DNA of 64,000 nt from Providencia vermicola (GCF_020381325.1 NZ_JAGSPI010000004.1:167583-231582), one strand, 5' to 3'. Counted from the first letter of the stretch, positions 47,201 to 56,927 are shown. Notes: a model not told the origin generated them from the letters alone. Made by a program: numbers and translations.

Positions 47201-48743
47201 TATCGGCTTGCTTTAACTGCGCCTGTGCAGTGGCATAATTTTGTTCATTTTGGCTGAGTTTGGCTTGCAGCTCAGCCTGCTGTTTTTCACTTGAAGCTAA
47301 CTGAGCCACCAGCTCATTTTGTGCTGTTTGTGACTCTTTTAACGCTTTCTCTAATACAACTTTTTGCTCTGCTTGTGCTGTTTTTTCAGTTAAAGAAGCC
47401 TGGATTTTTTCCGCTAGCTGTTCTTTCTCTGCTAACTGAGCTAACAATTGTTGATTTTGCTGCTCTAATTGTTTAGCGCCTGCTTGCTGAGCACTCAAAG
47501 CCGACTGGGCAACATCTTTTTCATTTTTTGCAGTATTTAGTTCAATTTCTTTTTGTTTGAGTAATTCTTTTTGCTGCAAAAGCTCATTGGTCACTAATTT
47601 CACTTGCTCATCTGAATTTCCTGCAAGCTGTAATTGGTTTTTAGCATCTAGCTCTAATTTTGCGATATCTGCTGTTAACTGCTCAATTTTTAAATTTGCA
47701 GTGACATACAGCTCCTCTTTCTCAGCAAGTTGTTGTTTGATTTTAGATTGCTCAATTGCACTTTCATTTAATTGTTTTTCAAGTTGAGCAATCGTTTCTT
47801 GGGTTTGCTGATTCTCTTGGCTAAGCTGTGTTAAATTATTCTGTTTCTGTTCAATCGTTTTTTCCGCTTCTGCCAGTTTACGATTTAGCGTATCAATTAA
47901 CGATTGATCATCTGAAGATGAATTTAATAGAGCTTGTAATTGCGCAATTTGATTTTTATTTTGTTTAACATCGTCATTAAGCTGATTAATTTCAAATTCT
48001 TTTTCTGCAATTGTCTGTGTTAATTGCGCGATACTCTTATTATGGTTAATTAGCTCAGCGACAAGTTGTTCATCATTTAACAAATTGTTATACGAAATAA
48101 GCTGCCCTACACCTTGTGCAATACCAAATTTATACAAATTGGTTAGCTGCTGGCGTTCAATTAATTTTGCAAGTTGTTCAAGATAGGCTGAGGCATCTAT
48201 CCCAGACGGTCTGGCAAATTTAGAAGAATACAGCCCAAGAGGATCGAGAACTAACTGATATTTAGCAAAGTCCCTTGCTAAATATTCAGGGTTCCATTGG
48301 CTACTTTGAAAAAAGTATGGATAGGATGAGAGTAAAATTGGCGCAGACGCGTTATCTGTTGTCACCGCACAGATATCAGAAAAAGTCGTTTTTTCTGGTT
48401 CTGTTGGCGTCACTTTAGCCGAATCGACTTGGCTTACCGATGCTGCGCCAGACTTTCTTTTACTCGTCGTTTTCCCTTTAGTCCCTTTATTCGCTGCCGC
48501 AGACTTTTGCTTTTCTTTCGGCGTAGGCACTGTCGAGAGTGAAGAGAAAATATCGTAACCTTGAGCTTGTGTATTAACTGGCTGTTGTTGCTGTTTTTGC
48601 TCTTTTACTTTACCTTCGCTTTCCAATTGGAGGTAAGTGTCAAAATCATCAATAACGCTATTAAATTTGTCTGCTTTTGGAGCATGACTAAAAAATGTCG
48701 TAACAAGTGCCAGCGACACACAAAGCCTAAGGTTTATTCTCAT
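44211..48743 (-). CDS. Very large secreted coiled-coil protein with FKBP-like C-terminus
   Basis: A 1510-aa protein. A signal peptide (about 1-24) is followed by a Lys/Thr-rich linker and a folded region with FARPSGIDASAYLEQLAKLIE (about 150-230). Then comes roughly 1100 residues of almost uninterrupted Gln/Lys/Glu/Ala coiled coil, including 165-residue repeats that are nearly identical in three copies (DNA at 45743-47290). The last ~110 residues resemble an FKBP-type prolyl isomerase end (GYGVEGVPGEIPPNSMSIIDLKIMKV). Its start overlaps the stop of the lipoprotein gene upstream (ATGA). It probably spans or tethers the periplasm; its role is unknown. Confidence 0.85.
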   Translation of the reverse strand: MRINLRLCVSLALVTTFFSHAPKADKFNSVIDDFDTYLQLESEGKVKEQKQQQQPVNTQAQGYDIFSSLSTVPTPKEKQKSAAANKGTKGKTTSKRKSGAASVSQVDSAKVTPTEPEKTTFSDICAVTTDNASAPILLSSYPYFFQSSQWNPEYLARDFAKYQLVLDPLGLYSSKFARPSGIDASAYLEQLAKLIERQQLTNLYKFGIAQGVGQLISYNNLLNDEQLVAELINHNKSIAQLTQTIAEKEFEINQLNDDVKQNKNQIAQLQALLNSSSDDQSLIDTLNRKLAEAEKTIEQKQNNLTQLSQENQQTQETIAQLEKQLNESAIEQSKIKQQLAEKEELYVTANLKIEQLTADIAKLELDAKNQLQLAGNSDEQVKLVTNELLQQKELLKQKEIELNTAKNEKDVAQSALSAQQAGAKQLEQQNQQLLAQLAEKEQLAEKIQASLTEKTAQAEQKVVLEKALKESQTAQNELVAQLASSEKQQAELQAKLSQNEQNYATAQAQLKQADTDLQQLRKDVEKQTALLNQASDAQVKAITADLNKQIALLKQKEDGLKKAQADSQSTRDALAKQQAAAKELEQKNQQLAAQLTEKSQQADKIQAALAEQTAKAADKAALETELAAAKKQLAEHESLQNTLAKQLAGSEKQQAELQAKLSQNEQNYVAAQAQLKQADTDLQQLRKDVEKQTALLNQASDAQVKAITADLNKQIALLKQKEDGLKKAQADSESTRDALAKQQAAAKELEQKNQQLAAQLTEKSQQADKIQAALAEQTAKAADKAALEAELAAAKKQLAEHESLQNTLAKQLAGSEKQQAELQAKLSQNEQNYVAAQAQLKQADTDLQQLRKDVEKQTALLNQASDAQVKAITADLNKQIALLKQKEDGLKKAQADSESTRDALAKQQAAAKELEQKNQQLAAQLTEKSQQADKIQAALAEQTAKAADKAALEAELAAAKKQLAEHESLQNTLAKQLAGSEKQQAELQAKLSQNEQNYVAEQEQLNKANLELKTLKANIETKTALMNQATDQQIKALTVDLNKQIALLKQKEDGLKKAEIDSRLAKEALTKQQVTSKELEQKNQQLSAQLKEKTQQADKIQASLVEQSAKVAQKITLESELALAKQQLQEHQAAQNTLSKQYTESQKQLQQLQATLTQNEQNYASAQKQLAQANDNLKKLQKDVEKQTALIGQASDQQVKELTADLNKQLALLKQKEDALGKLDSEKKAIQDALAAQKSERKKLELQNSQFAKQTKEQETQISKLENDIAAKAKKQAEVESQLADANKQISALKLDAQKLGSATKAQTELASAQEQLKKLQAELEEQKSFSSDETLKSQIMDLNRRITLLQDENNALKAKGKTGSNAGLAGRVPPSKDIKVVAAENAKKNQKIIQDITAQKYSKLDNNTYYKIIQRGTPINDVKKKDITFIMREQLTDGTVTVMYTDKNPVTLPYNELPTPLNSFVERAGEGGMVKVYIKPEGGYGVEGVPGEIPPNSMSIIDLKIMKVK
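45743..47290 (-). repeat. Three-fold 495-bp internal tandem repeat in the coiled-coil gene
   Basis: The sequence repeats with an exact 495-bp (165-codon) period for about 3.1 units; TGCAG...CAGCCTGC landmarks recur at 45781, 46276, 46771 and 47266. Copies differ at only scattered bases, whereas diverged relatives of the same unit continue outside on both sides. The in-frame, near-identical core indicates recent unequal crossover or gene-conversion, and copy number is likely to vary among strains. Confidence 0.9.
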
Positions 48744-49288
48744 AATCCACTAATTTTCTTCAATGTTGATTCGGTAGACAATACTGAGTTATAGCGAACT
48801 TTTGCACAGAGTACTTTCGTTTTAGATTCAATCGCCATTTGCAGTAATTCAATTGTGTCAGGGCTAGCAGTGCCTTCAACTTCTCTGTAGAGACGATTGA
48901 TTTCACTAACCTCTTTGAATGAGCCTACTAAACGGTTGTAATCTTTTGGTGAAAGTGTTTTCAGTGCGTTTAATTCCTTAACACACGTATTTAGGTGAGC
49001 AAATGTTTGTTGTTCAGCGCCACTTTGTCCATAAGTTGTTGACGCTATTGGTGTACGATTAATAGCGCTATTTAGAACTTTTTGTGATTCTGGATAAGAA
49101 TCATCAGTTTGAGCCGCGCTTGCTGATGGTTGCTCAGCAGCAGGGGCGGTATTTGCTGTTACGGTTTGTTTACTTGGGGTATTCGGTGTTGCTGTATTGT
49201 ATGTGTCTGAGCCAAATGTACAGCCAGAAAGAAGAGCCGTACCTGCTATAAGCAAAGATGCAACATAAAATTTATTTTTTAAAAACAT
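48740..49288 (-). CDS. Secreted lipoprotein coupled to the giant coiled-coil protein
   Basis: A 182-aa lipoprotein: signal peptide with lipobox LLSGC (Cys23), a low-complexity Thr/Ala/Pro-rich linker (about 28-70) and a helical domain (about 88-182) with a conserved-looking pair of cysteines (HLNTCVKEL and TKVLCAKVRYN). The residues after the lipid Cys are TF, so outer-membrane retention is likely. Its stop overlaps the start of the coiled-coil gene (ATGA). It could anchor the large protein in the envelope. No family recognised. Confidence 0.75.
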   Translation of the reverse strand: MFLKNKFYVASLLIAGTALLSGCTFGSDTYNTATPNTPSKQTVTANTAPAAEQPSASAAQTDDSYPESQKVLNSAINRTPIASTTYGQSGAEQQTFAHLNTCVKELNALKTLSPKDYNRLVGSFKEVSEINRLYREVEGTASPDTIELLQMAIESKTKVLCAKVRYNSVLSTESTLKKISGL

Positions 49289-50118
49289 ATGGTTACCTTA
49301 CCAGTACTTTTCTTCGCTATTATAATGATGTCCAAGAAACCTAGTGTAAGCTAAAAACTAGTTATTTTCTATAAGTCCGAATGTAGAAATAGAGTCATCT
49401 CATAAATTTATGATTAAAATAATTTTAGTTTTAAACTTATTTTATCGCTACCCTTTGGTAACTGTTATGAGCTTATTCTTATTAATACACCAAATCAGTC
49501 ATAAATTAACACCTTTAAGGTGCTATTTAATTATATTGTGTTATCCAAATATTATTTTACTAGTTTATGTAACCATAAACATAACAGTTCAATAACACAA
49601 AACCTGGATTCTTTTTTATCTTACTATTGTAACACTTACTAACAAATAAATAGTTTTCGCTACACAAAAAAAGTGTTTTAACCTTTTTCACAATCTTTAT
49701 GCTGCTTTAAACGCATTTTGATGCAACCACTTTACTTCAAATAAGTAACTTCCCTTAGACTTCATTTATAAAAAATGACAGCGAACAATAAATTTCAGGC
49801 ACTCTCAATGGTTTATGCTGTAAAACTCAACATACACCGTACACAGTACTTGCGTAAGTATACCAACTCTTTGGAATAATTACTTATACTAAATTGATAC
49901 TATTCGTAACTCAAATTTATTTTTAACATTATTATATAGACTACTTTTTGCTAATTAGCGAACATAAAAGCAAAAATACGTTGGCATATATTATGTTGAT
50001 ATTAAATTGATAGATTTAAAGACTCATAGATATGTAGAATAAAAAGAAAGGGAAGTTTGACACTATATAAGCGTAAGATAATGTGCCCAGTATTATCTGG
50101 GCACAAAAATAACATTGA
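49289..50118. other. Intergenic region upstream of the lipoprotein gene
   Basis: About 830 bp, AT-rich. A 61-codon frame at 49410-49595 is hydrophobic shadow sequence with no ribosome-binding site. The lysS terminator lies at 50083-50104. I see no gene, RNA or mobile remnant. Confidence 0.5.
50083..50104 (-). terminator. Stem-loop after lysS
   Basis: GTGCCCAG-TATTAT-CTGGGCAC is a perfect 8-bp GC-rich hairpin 15 bp after the lysS stop. The following minus-strand ATTATC is only weakly T-rich. Confidence 0.7.
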
Positions 50119-51633
50119 TTATTTTGTTGGACGTAGTGCAGGGAATAAAATAACATCACGAATAGTATGACTGTTAGTGAATAACATCACCATACGGTCT
50201 ATACCAATACCAAGACCTGCAGTTGGCGGTAAACCATGTTCTAAAGCAGTAACATAGTCTTCGTCATAGAACATTGCTTCATCATCACCTTCGTCTTTTT
50301 GACGAACTTGCTCAGCAAAACGTTCTGCTTGGTCTTCTGCATCATTTAATTCTGAGAAACCATTACCAATTTCACGACCACCAATAAAGAATTCAAAACG
50401 GTCAGTAATAAATGGATTGTCATCATTACGACGCGCTAAAGGTGAAACCTCAGCAGGGTATTCAGTGATAAATGTTGGTTGAATTAAGTGGCTTTCAGCG
50501 ACTTCCTCAAAGATTTCACACTGGACACGACCTAAGCCCCAACTTTTCTCAATCTTAATGCCTAATGATTTTGCAATCGCAACGGCTTTATCCATATCGT
50601 CTAAATCAGCCACATTAGTTTCTGGGCGATATTTACAGATAGCTTGCTTCATGGTCAATTTAGTGAACGGCTGACCAAAATCAAACTGCTGATCACCGTA
50701 CTGAACGACTGTGTTGCCTAACACTTTTTGTGTCAGTGTACGGAATAAATCTTCCGTTAATTCAATCAAATCACGGTAATCTGCATACGCCATATAGAGT
50801 TCCATCATAGTGAACTCAGGGTTATGACGAGGCGATAAACCTTCATTACGGAAGTTACGGTTAATTTCAAAAACGCGTTCGAAACCACCGACCACTAACC
50901 GTTTTAAATACAGTTCTGGTGCGATACGCAAATACATATCGATATCTAACGCATTATGGTGCGTGATAAATGGACGTGCTGATGCACCACCTGGAATAAC
51001 CTGCATCATTGGGGTTTCCACTTCCATAAAATCACGACCAACCATGAAGTTACGGACTTCAGCCAAGATTTTAGAGCGCACAATGAAGGTGTTACGCGAT
51101 TCATCATTTGCAATCAAATCCAAATAACGCTGACGATAACGTGTTTCTTGGTCTGATAAACCGTGAAATTTATCTGGCAATGGACGCAAGGCTTTGGTTA
51201 ACAACCGTACTTCATGACAATGAACAGTGAGTTCACCCGTTTTCGTTTTGAATAAACGCCCTTTCGCACCTAAAATGTCACCCAAGTCCCATTTTTTGAA
51301 CTGTTCGTTATAAACGCCTTCCGCTAAGTCATCACGTGATACGTAGATTTGAATACGGCCACCAACATCTTGCAATGTTGCAAATGAAGCTTTACCCATG
51401 ATACGGCGCGTCATCATACGACCCGCGATAGAGACTTCAATATTCAAGTCTTCCAGCTCTTCCGATGACTTTTCACCATACTGAGCATGAATTTTGTCTG
51501 AAAGATCTTCACGACGAAAATCATTTGGGAATGGAATTCCTTTTTCACGCAACGCCGCAAGTTTTTCTTTACGGGTTTTAAGTTCGTTATTCAAATCGGG
51601 AGCCTGTTCTGCACCCTGTTGCTCTTGAGACAT
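50119..51633 (-). CDS. lysS: Lysyl-tRNA synthetase, class II
   Basis: Charges tRNA-Lys with lysine. 504 aa, against 505 for E. coli LysS. An N-terminal OB-fold anticodon-binding domain (about 60-150) precedes the class II catalytic core: [20 protein letters not shown] (motif 2, in parts), [21 protein letters not shown] and the C-terminal motif 3 [18 protein letters not shown]. It lies 7 bp after prfB in the conserved xerD-dsbC-recJ-prfB-lysS order. Confidence 0.97.
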   Translation of the reverse strand: MSQEQQGAEQAPDLNNELKTRKEKLAALREKGIPFPNDFRREDLSDKIHAQYGEKSSEELEDLNIEVSIAGRMMTRRIMGKASFATLQDVGGRIQIYVSRDDLAEGVYNEQFKKWDLGDILGAKGRLFKTKTGELTVHCHEVRLLTKALRPLPDKFHGLSDQETRYRQRYLDLIANDESRNTFIVRSKILAEVRNFMVGRDFMEVETPMMQVIPGGASARPFITHHNALDIDMYLRIAPELYLKRLVVGGFERVFEINRNFRNEGLSPRHNPEFTMMELYMAYADYRDLIELTEDLFRTLTQKVLGNTVVQYGDQQFDFGQPFTKLTMKQAICKYRPETNVADLDDMDKAVAIAKSLGIKIEKSWGLGRVQCEIFEEVAESHLIQPTFITEYPAEVSPLARRNDDNPFITDRFEFFIGGREIGNGFSELNDAEDQAERFAEQVRQKDEGDDEAMFYDEDYVTALEHGLPPTAGLGIGIDRMVMLFTNSHTIRDVILFPALRPTK

Positions 51634-51640
51634 TTTTCCC

Positions 51641-52742
51641 TCACAGGCCAGCTTTTAAACTAGCTTCAATGAATTTATCCAAATCACCATCCAGTACGGC
51701 TTGCGTGTTACGCGTTTCCACACCAGTACGTAAATCTTTTATTCTTGCATCATCAAGGACATAAGAACGAATCTGGCTTCCCCAGCCAATATCTGATTTG
51801 TTCTCTTCCATCGCTTGCTTGTCCGCATTTTTCTTTTGCATTTCCAGTTCATATAGCTTCGCTTTTAACTGGCGCATTGCTTGGTCTTTATTTTTATGCT
51901 GCGAACGGTCATTCTGGCACTGTGTCACAATATTCGTTGGAATATGAGTGATACGTACCGCTGATTCCGTTTTGTTTACGTGCTGACCCCCCGCACCTGA
52001 AGCGCGGTACACATCAATACGTAAGTCCGCTGGGTTAATTTCGATATCGATATCGTCATCAACTTCAGGGTAAATAAAGGCTGAGCTAAACGAAGTATGA
52101 CGACGCCCGCCCGAGTCAAACGGACTCTTACGAACTAAACGGTGAACCCCTGTCTCTGTTCTTAACCAGCCGTAAGCGTAGTCACCAATAATTTTCACTG
52201 TCGCTGATTTTAGACCCGCGACATCACCATCAGACTCTTCAATAATCTCGGTTTTAAAGCCCTTCGACTCCGCCCAACGCAAGTACATACGTAATAACAT
52301 ACTTGCCCAATCCTGAGCTTCTGTACCACCAGAACCCGCTTGTAAATCGATATAGCAATCAGCGCTGTCGTATTCACCCGAAAACATGCGGCGAAATTCC
52401 AATTGCTCTAATTTGCCTTGCAGTAATTCAAGCTCCGCCCCTGCTTCATTGAAAGTATCTTCATCGTCAGCCTCAACAGCCAACTCCAATAAGCCTTCAA
52501 CATCTTCAAGACCTTGTGTTAGTTGATCGATTGTTTCAACTATCGCCTCAAGAGATGAACGTTCTTTACCAAGAGCTTGCGCTCTTTCTGGCTCATTCCA
52601 AACATCGGGCTGCTCTAGCTCTGCGTTGACTTCTTCTAAGCGTTCTTTCTTGGCATCATAGTCAAAGATACCCCCTCAGAACCGATGTCCGATCAGACAG
52701 GTCCTGAATCTTACTTTTTACTGGGTTTATTTCAAACGTCAT
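51641..52742 (-). CDS. prfB: Peptide chain release factor 2, with programmed +1 frameshift
   Basis: RF2 recognises UGA and UAA and triggers peptide release through the GGQ motif ([11 protein letters not shown]). The first 26 sense codons from the ATG at 52742 ([16 protein letters not shown]...RGYL) end in an in-frame TGA at 52662-52664. The slippery CTT-TGA-C preceded by AGGGGG is the classical autoregulatory site; skipping one T continues as [13 protein letters not shown] to give about 366 aa. The residue before SGAGGQ is Ala, as in most species, not the Thr of E. coli K-12. The start has an extra Thr codon relative to E. coli. Confidence 0.97.
52655..52680 (-). promoter_or_regulatory. RF2 programmed frameshift site
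   Basis: On the minus strand AGGGGG (internal Shine-Dalgarno) is followed by TAT CTT TGA C. When RF2 is scarce, ribosomes pause at TGA and shift +1 from CTT to TTT, reading GAC next; the T at 52664 is skipped. Layout is the same as in E. coli prfB. Confidence 0.95.
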
Positions 52743-52868
52743 TTTCAATATCTTATGGTTGGTCAAAATAATTTTTATTTACAAACCAGCTAGTATAACG
52801 GAATTTATCTCAGGTTTATAGCACCCTAAAACGCTATTTCATCCCATACTTATCGATAATATTTATGT

Positions 52869-54602
52869 TTAATCAGGCCAAATATGCTCAACCATTAATT
52901 GTACGCTTCTTTGCCCTCGATATTCATTTACATCGAGTTTAAACGCTATTTTAGCTTTCTTAATGCTGTTATCTGGCCATCTACGCACATCAATGTTAAA
53001 CATAATTGCATCCAGCATTGGCCCACCATTTGCAGGTTCTACCATCAGCTTAAGGTGACGCTCTCCCACTAGCCGTTGCTGTAATAATAAAAAGTGTCCG
53101 TCAAATACGGGTTCGGGGAATGATTGCCCCCATGGCCCACTTTCACGAATTAATTCTGCGGTTTCTAGGCAAAACTCGTTGCGAGACAGCTCACCATCGC
53201 TCCAAACAACACCCGCTAATTGTTCTGGTTTAATGAGATCCCCCATTAAACGCTCAAAATGATGCTTAAAATCCTCAAATTTACTTTCGTCTAAAGTCAA
53301 ACCCGCAGCCATCGCATGGCCACCAAACTTTTGCATTAATCCAGGTTGCAAGGTATTTAAACGTTCAAGAGCATCACGCATATGAACACCTTGAACTGAA
53401 CGCCCAGAACCTTTAAGTACGCCATCCCCTGCAGGAGCAAATGCAATCACAGGCCGATGATATTGCTCTTTAATTCGAGATGCTAAAATCCCAACAACCC
53501 CTTGGTGCCACTCAGGGTGATAAATGGCAAGGCCATTGGGTAGTTGATTATCACTGTACTCAAATTTGTTAAAAAGCGCCGACGCTTCGTGCTGCATTCC
53601 CTGTTCAATTTCACGACGAGTTTGATTTAACCCGTCTAATTCGTTAGCAAGCTCCCTCGCATAAGCCATATCATCAGTTAGCAGTAATTCAATACTCACT
53701 GACATATCATCCAGCCGACCCGCCGCATTTAACCGTGGGCCAAGGGCAAAACCAAAATCATTGGCAACGAGCCTTGGTAAATCACGCTTTGACACCTCAA
53801 CAAGTGCCTTAATACCTGCGCAGCAACGTCCTGCTCTAACACGGTTTAATCCTTGGTGAACCAGTATCCGATTGTTGGTATCAAGAGGCACCACATCCGC
53901 CACTGTGCCTAATGCCACCAAATCAAGATATTCGGCTAAATTAGGTTCGCTTAACCCTTGCTGGATAAACCATTCTTTTTGTCGTAAATGTGCACGCAGT
54001 GCTGACATTAAATAAAATGTCACCCCAACGCCTGCTAATGATTTTGAGCCAAAGTGACACTCATTGAGGTTTGGATTAATAATCGCGTCGGCTTCAGGCA
54101 GCGTTTCTCCTGGCAAATGGTGATCGGTAATAATGACATTAATCCCATATTGCTTTGCAACGACTACACCTTCATGAGATGAAATACCATTATCCACGGT
54201 GATAATTAAATTTGCCCCCCGCTTATGTGCTTCTTCAACCACTAGCGGTGTTAGGCCATAACCATTTTCAAAACGATTCGGTACGATATAATTTAAATTG
54301 GCATAACCCATCGATTTTAATGCACGAATAGCCAGTGCTGTACTTGTTGCACCGTCCGCATCAAAATCCCCTACAATGGTAATGGATTCGTGCTCAGTTA
54401 GTGCTCGGTAAAGTAAGGCAAGTGCATTCTCAATGCCTGATAGCGAACGATAATCCAGCAAATTTGTGGCTTTACGCTCCAGCTGAGCCATATCCGTAAT
54501 ACCGCGATGCAAGTAAATACGCTGCAATAACTCAGGGAGCCCTGGAAGTTGAGCAGACTCACCATCAACGTGCCGTTGTCGTAAAAAAGTTTCTACATTC
54601 AC
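52869..54602 (-). CDS. recJ: Single-strand DNA-specific exonuclease RecJ
   Basis: 5-prime to 3-prime ssDNA exonuclease for recombinational and mismatch repair. 577 aa, like E. coli RecJ. DHH-superfamily metal motifs are all present: GDFDADGATSTA, VDNGISSHEG, ITDHHLPGE and LVALGTVADVVPL, and the DHHA1 GGHAMAAGL segment near residue 430. It lies 9 bp after dsbC. Confidence 0.96.
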   Translation of the reverse strand: MNVETFLRQRHVDGESAQLPGLPELLQRIYLHRGITDMAQLERKATNLLDYRSLSGIENALALLYRALTEHESITIVGDFDADGATSTALAIRALKSMGYANLNYIVPNRFENGYGLTPLVVEEAHKRGANLIITVDNGISSHEGVVVAKQYGINVIITDHHLPGETLPEADAIINPNLNECHFGSKSLAGVGVTFYLMSALRAHLRQKEWFIQQGLSEPNLAEYLDLVALGTVADVVPLDTNNRILVHQGLNRVRAGRCCAGIKALVEVSKRDLPRLVANDFGFALGPRLNAAGRLDDMSVSIELLLTDDMAYARELANELDGLNQTRREIEQGMQHEASALFNKFEYSDNQLPNGLAIYHPEWHQGVVGILASRIKEQYHRPVIAFAPAGDGVLKGSGRSVQGVHMRDALERLNTLQPGLMQKFGGHAMAAGLTLDESKFEDFKHHFERLMGDLIKPEQLAGVVWSDGELSRNEFCLETAELIRESGPWGQSFPEPVFDGHFLLLQQRLVGERHLKLMVEPANGGPMLDAIMFNIDVRRWPDNSIKKAKIAFKLDVNEYRGQRSVQLMVEHIWPD

Positions 54603-54611
54603 AATAATTAA

Positions 54612-55316
54612 CTATTTTTCGTCGAGTAATTGAATAAGTGCATCAGGTTTTAGGAAGCCAGGTAACATTTGACCATTAGGTAAAATAATCGCAGGGGTGC
54701 CAGTCACTTTAAATAAGTTAGCTACACTCATATGCTTACTTAGATCAATTTTACAGCTATCTATCATAGCGACTTCTTCACCTTTAAACGCCTGTGTTAA
54801 CGCATTTTGTGGTAAGCCATTACACCAAATAGATGCCATCTTTTTACCTACATCACTTTGAACACCTTGACGAGGGTAAGCAAGGTAACGCACCGTCACA
54901 CCTTTACTATTGAGTTCGCCGACAGTTTCATGGAGCTTTTTACAATATCCACAACTAATATCAGTGAAGACAGTGACCACGTATTTTTCTTGTGGTGCTT
55001 TAAAATAAATCATTTCATTTTTAAGGGCTTCAACCTTTTTCATTAGCGGCTGGTTACTAATATTCACTGGATTTTTTCCACTCATATCGTAAATTGGCCC
55101 TTGAAGTAGATACTTACCATCGTCCGTGATATAGACGACACCTGTTGCCGTCTCAACCACATTGAGCCCAACGATAGGTGAAGGTTTAATTGACTCCACC
55201 GTCATATCGTATTTTGCCAACGTATCGCGAATGACTTTCTCTTCCGTTGCACTGTATGCGTTCGCAGTAATCGCAGCAAAACAAGCAGCCGCCAGTAATA
55301 ACAATTTGCGTTTCAT
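54612..55316 (-). CDS. dsbC: Periplasmic disulfide isomerase DsbC
   Basis: Reshuffles wrong disulfides in periplasmic proteins, kept reduced by DsbD. 234 aa with a signal peptide (MKRKLLLLAAACFAAITANAYS), an N-terminal dimerisation domain and a thioredoxin domain with the active site CGYC (in FTDISCGYCKKL) and the cis-Pro in TGTPAIIL. Start at 55316, after AAAGGA, rather than 55337. It follows xerD by 17 bp. Confidence 0.95.
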   Translation of the reverse strand: MKRKLLLLAAACFAAITANAYSATEEKVIRDTLAKYDMTVESIKPSPIVGLNVVETATGVVYITDDGKYLLQGPIYDMSGKNPVNISNQPLMKKVEALKNEMIYFKAPQEKYVVTVFTDISCGYCKKLHETVGELNSKGVTVRYLAYPRQGVQSDVGKKMASIWCNGLPQNALTQAFKGEEVAMIDSCKIDLSKHMSVANLFKVTGTPAIILPNGQMLPGFLKPDALIQLLDEK

Positions 55317-55333
55317 TAATAATCCTTTAATTG

Positions 55334-56236
55334 TCATCCTCTTGGATGATGTTGCTCATGCAGCGCGCGTAATCGTTCAGTCGCAACATGAGTATAAATT
55401 TGCGTTGTTGATAAATCGCTGTGGCCTAATAACATCTGTACGACACGTAAGTCTGCCCCATGGTTCAATAAATGGGTTGCAAAGGCATGTCTCAGGACGT
55501 GAGGCGAGAGCGATTCTGCATCAATTTGTGCCAGCACCGCGTAGTACTTTATTCGATGCCAAAATGTCTGCCGGGTCATTTTTGTTCCACGTTTACTCGG
55601 AAACAAGATATCGCTAGTTTTACCCTTTAATAAATCAGGGCGACCTTCATCAATATATTTTTCCAGCCAATATATTGCCTCTTCCCCCAAAGGAATCAAT
55701 CTTTCTTTATCGCCTTTACCGACAACACGAATGACGCCTTGGCGCAAACTAATGTCAGAAAACGTTAAACCAATCAGCTCAGAAACACGTAAACCGCAGG
55801 CATATAAAACCTCTAGCATGGCTTTATCCCGCAATTCTAGAGAGTCTTCTGTTGCAGGCGCATTTAATAAATCGTCGACTTGTTGTTCACTGAGGTCTTT
55901 TGGTAATCGCTGCGGTATTTTAGGTGCTGCAATGACAGCTGAAGGATCATCCCCTCGCAACTTTTCTCGATATAAGTATTGAAATAGACGACGCATCGCA
56001 CTTAATAAACGAGCTGAGCTAGCGGCCTTATAACCACCATCAATACGTTCAGCGAGAAAAGATTGCAAATCAATTGATTGAACACTTTCTAAATGTAAAT
56101 GATGCGCATCAAGCCATCTATCTAGCGATTGAAGATCATTACGATACGATGCTAATGTGTTTTCCGCTAAATCTTGTTCAAGCCAGATTGTATCAAGAAA
56201 TTGCTCAATTAATGGATTAAGGTGTTTTGTTTCCAC
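55334..56236 (-). CDS. xerD: Site-specific tyrosine recombinase XerD
   Basis: Resolves chromosome dimers at dif together with XerC and FtsK. About 300 aa, with N-terminal SAM-like domain (about 1-100) and catalytic domain. Catalytic residues visible are the Arg in YACGLRVSEL, HVLRH (His/Arg) and LGHSDLSTTQIYTH (His and nucleophilic Tyr). I start at the GTG at 56236, preceded by AAAGGAA; another GTG at 56266 is in frame without a ribosome-binding site. Confidence 0.96.
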   Translation of the reverse strand: METKHLNPLIEQFLDTIWLEQDLAENTLASYRNDLQSLDRWLDAHHLHLESVQSIDLQSFLAERIDGGYKAASSARLLSAMRRLFQYLYREKLRGDDPSAVIAAPKIPQRLPKDLSEQQVDDLLNAPATEDSLELRDKAMLEVLYACGLRVSELIGLTFSDISLRQGVIRVVGKGDKERLIPLGEEAIYWLEKYIDEGRPDLLKGKTSDILFPSKRGTKMTRQTFWHRIKYYAVLAQIDAESLSPHVLRHAFATHLLNHGADLRVVQMLLGHSDLSTTQIYTHVATERLRALHEQHHPRG

Positions 56237-56353
56237 AGCTAATTCGTTTCCTTTGAATAATACCACACGATTCTATTATGCCTGAAAGGGGGTGCTTCTG
56301 TTACAATACCCCTCTTGTCATCAAAACCATAGCTGGACGTAGTAATAATATAT

Positions 56354-56872
56354 ATGAAAATAGGTCTTTTTTACGGTTCTAGCACCTGTTATACCGAAAT
56401 AGTTGCTGAAAAAATACGTGATATTCTCGGTGATGATTTCGTCACACTGCATAATGTTAATGATACTCCCCCCAGTGAAATGGAACAGTATGATATTCTA
56501 ATTTTGGGAATACCCACCTGGGATTTCGGTGAAATACAGGAAGACTGGCTAGAAATTTGGGACGCGCTTCCCAACCTTAACTTAACGGGCAAAATTGTTG
56601 CTATGTACGGGTTAGGCGATCAAATAGATTATAGTGAGTGGTTCCTCGATGCATTGGGGTTGCTATACCATCAACTTAAACCGACGGGCGTGCAGTTTAT
56701 CGGTTTTTGGCCAACCGAAGGATATACTTTTGATAGCCCAAAACCTTTAAACGAAACAGGCGATATGTTTGTGGGGCTTGCACTTGATGAAGTGCACCAA
56801 TTTGAACAAACTGATGAACGCATTGCCCAGTGGTGCGTACAAATTTTGCAAGAAATTGAAGCGTCCCTTTAA
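56354..56872 (+). CDS. fldB: Flavodoxin FldB
   Basis: A 172-aa FMN-binding electron carrier of the long-chain flavodoxin type. The phosphate loop GSSTCYTE (about 8-15) has Cys in place of the usual Gly-Asn, a FldB trait; the isoalloxazine-binding stretches are [11 protein letters not shown] and [13 protein letters not shown]. It is divergent from xerD, as in E. coli. Confidence 0.94.
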   Translation: MKIGLFYGSSTCYTEIVAEKIRDILGDDFVTLHNVNDTPPSEMEQYDILILGIPTWDFGEIQEDWLEIWDALPNLNLTGKIVAMYGLGDQIDYSEWFLDALGLLYHQLKPTGVQFIGFWPTEGYTFDSPKPLNETGDMFVGLALDEVHQFEQTDERIAQWCVQILQEIEASL

Positions 56873-56927
56873 GACGCAATTCTGGCGGTAAATATTGTTC
56901 CTACCTGACTATGGGTTGAACTCACTT

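Noticed and set aside
49410..49595. A 61-codon hydrophobic plus-strand frame upstream of the lipoprotein gene
   Set aside because: AT-rich sequence generates hydrophobic frames by chance; no ribosome-binding site.
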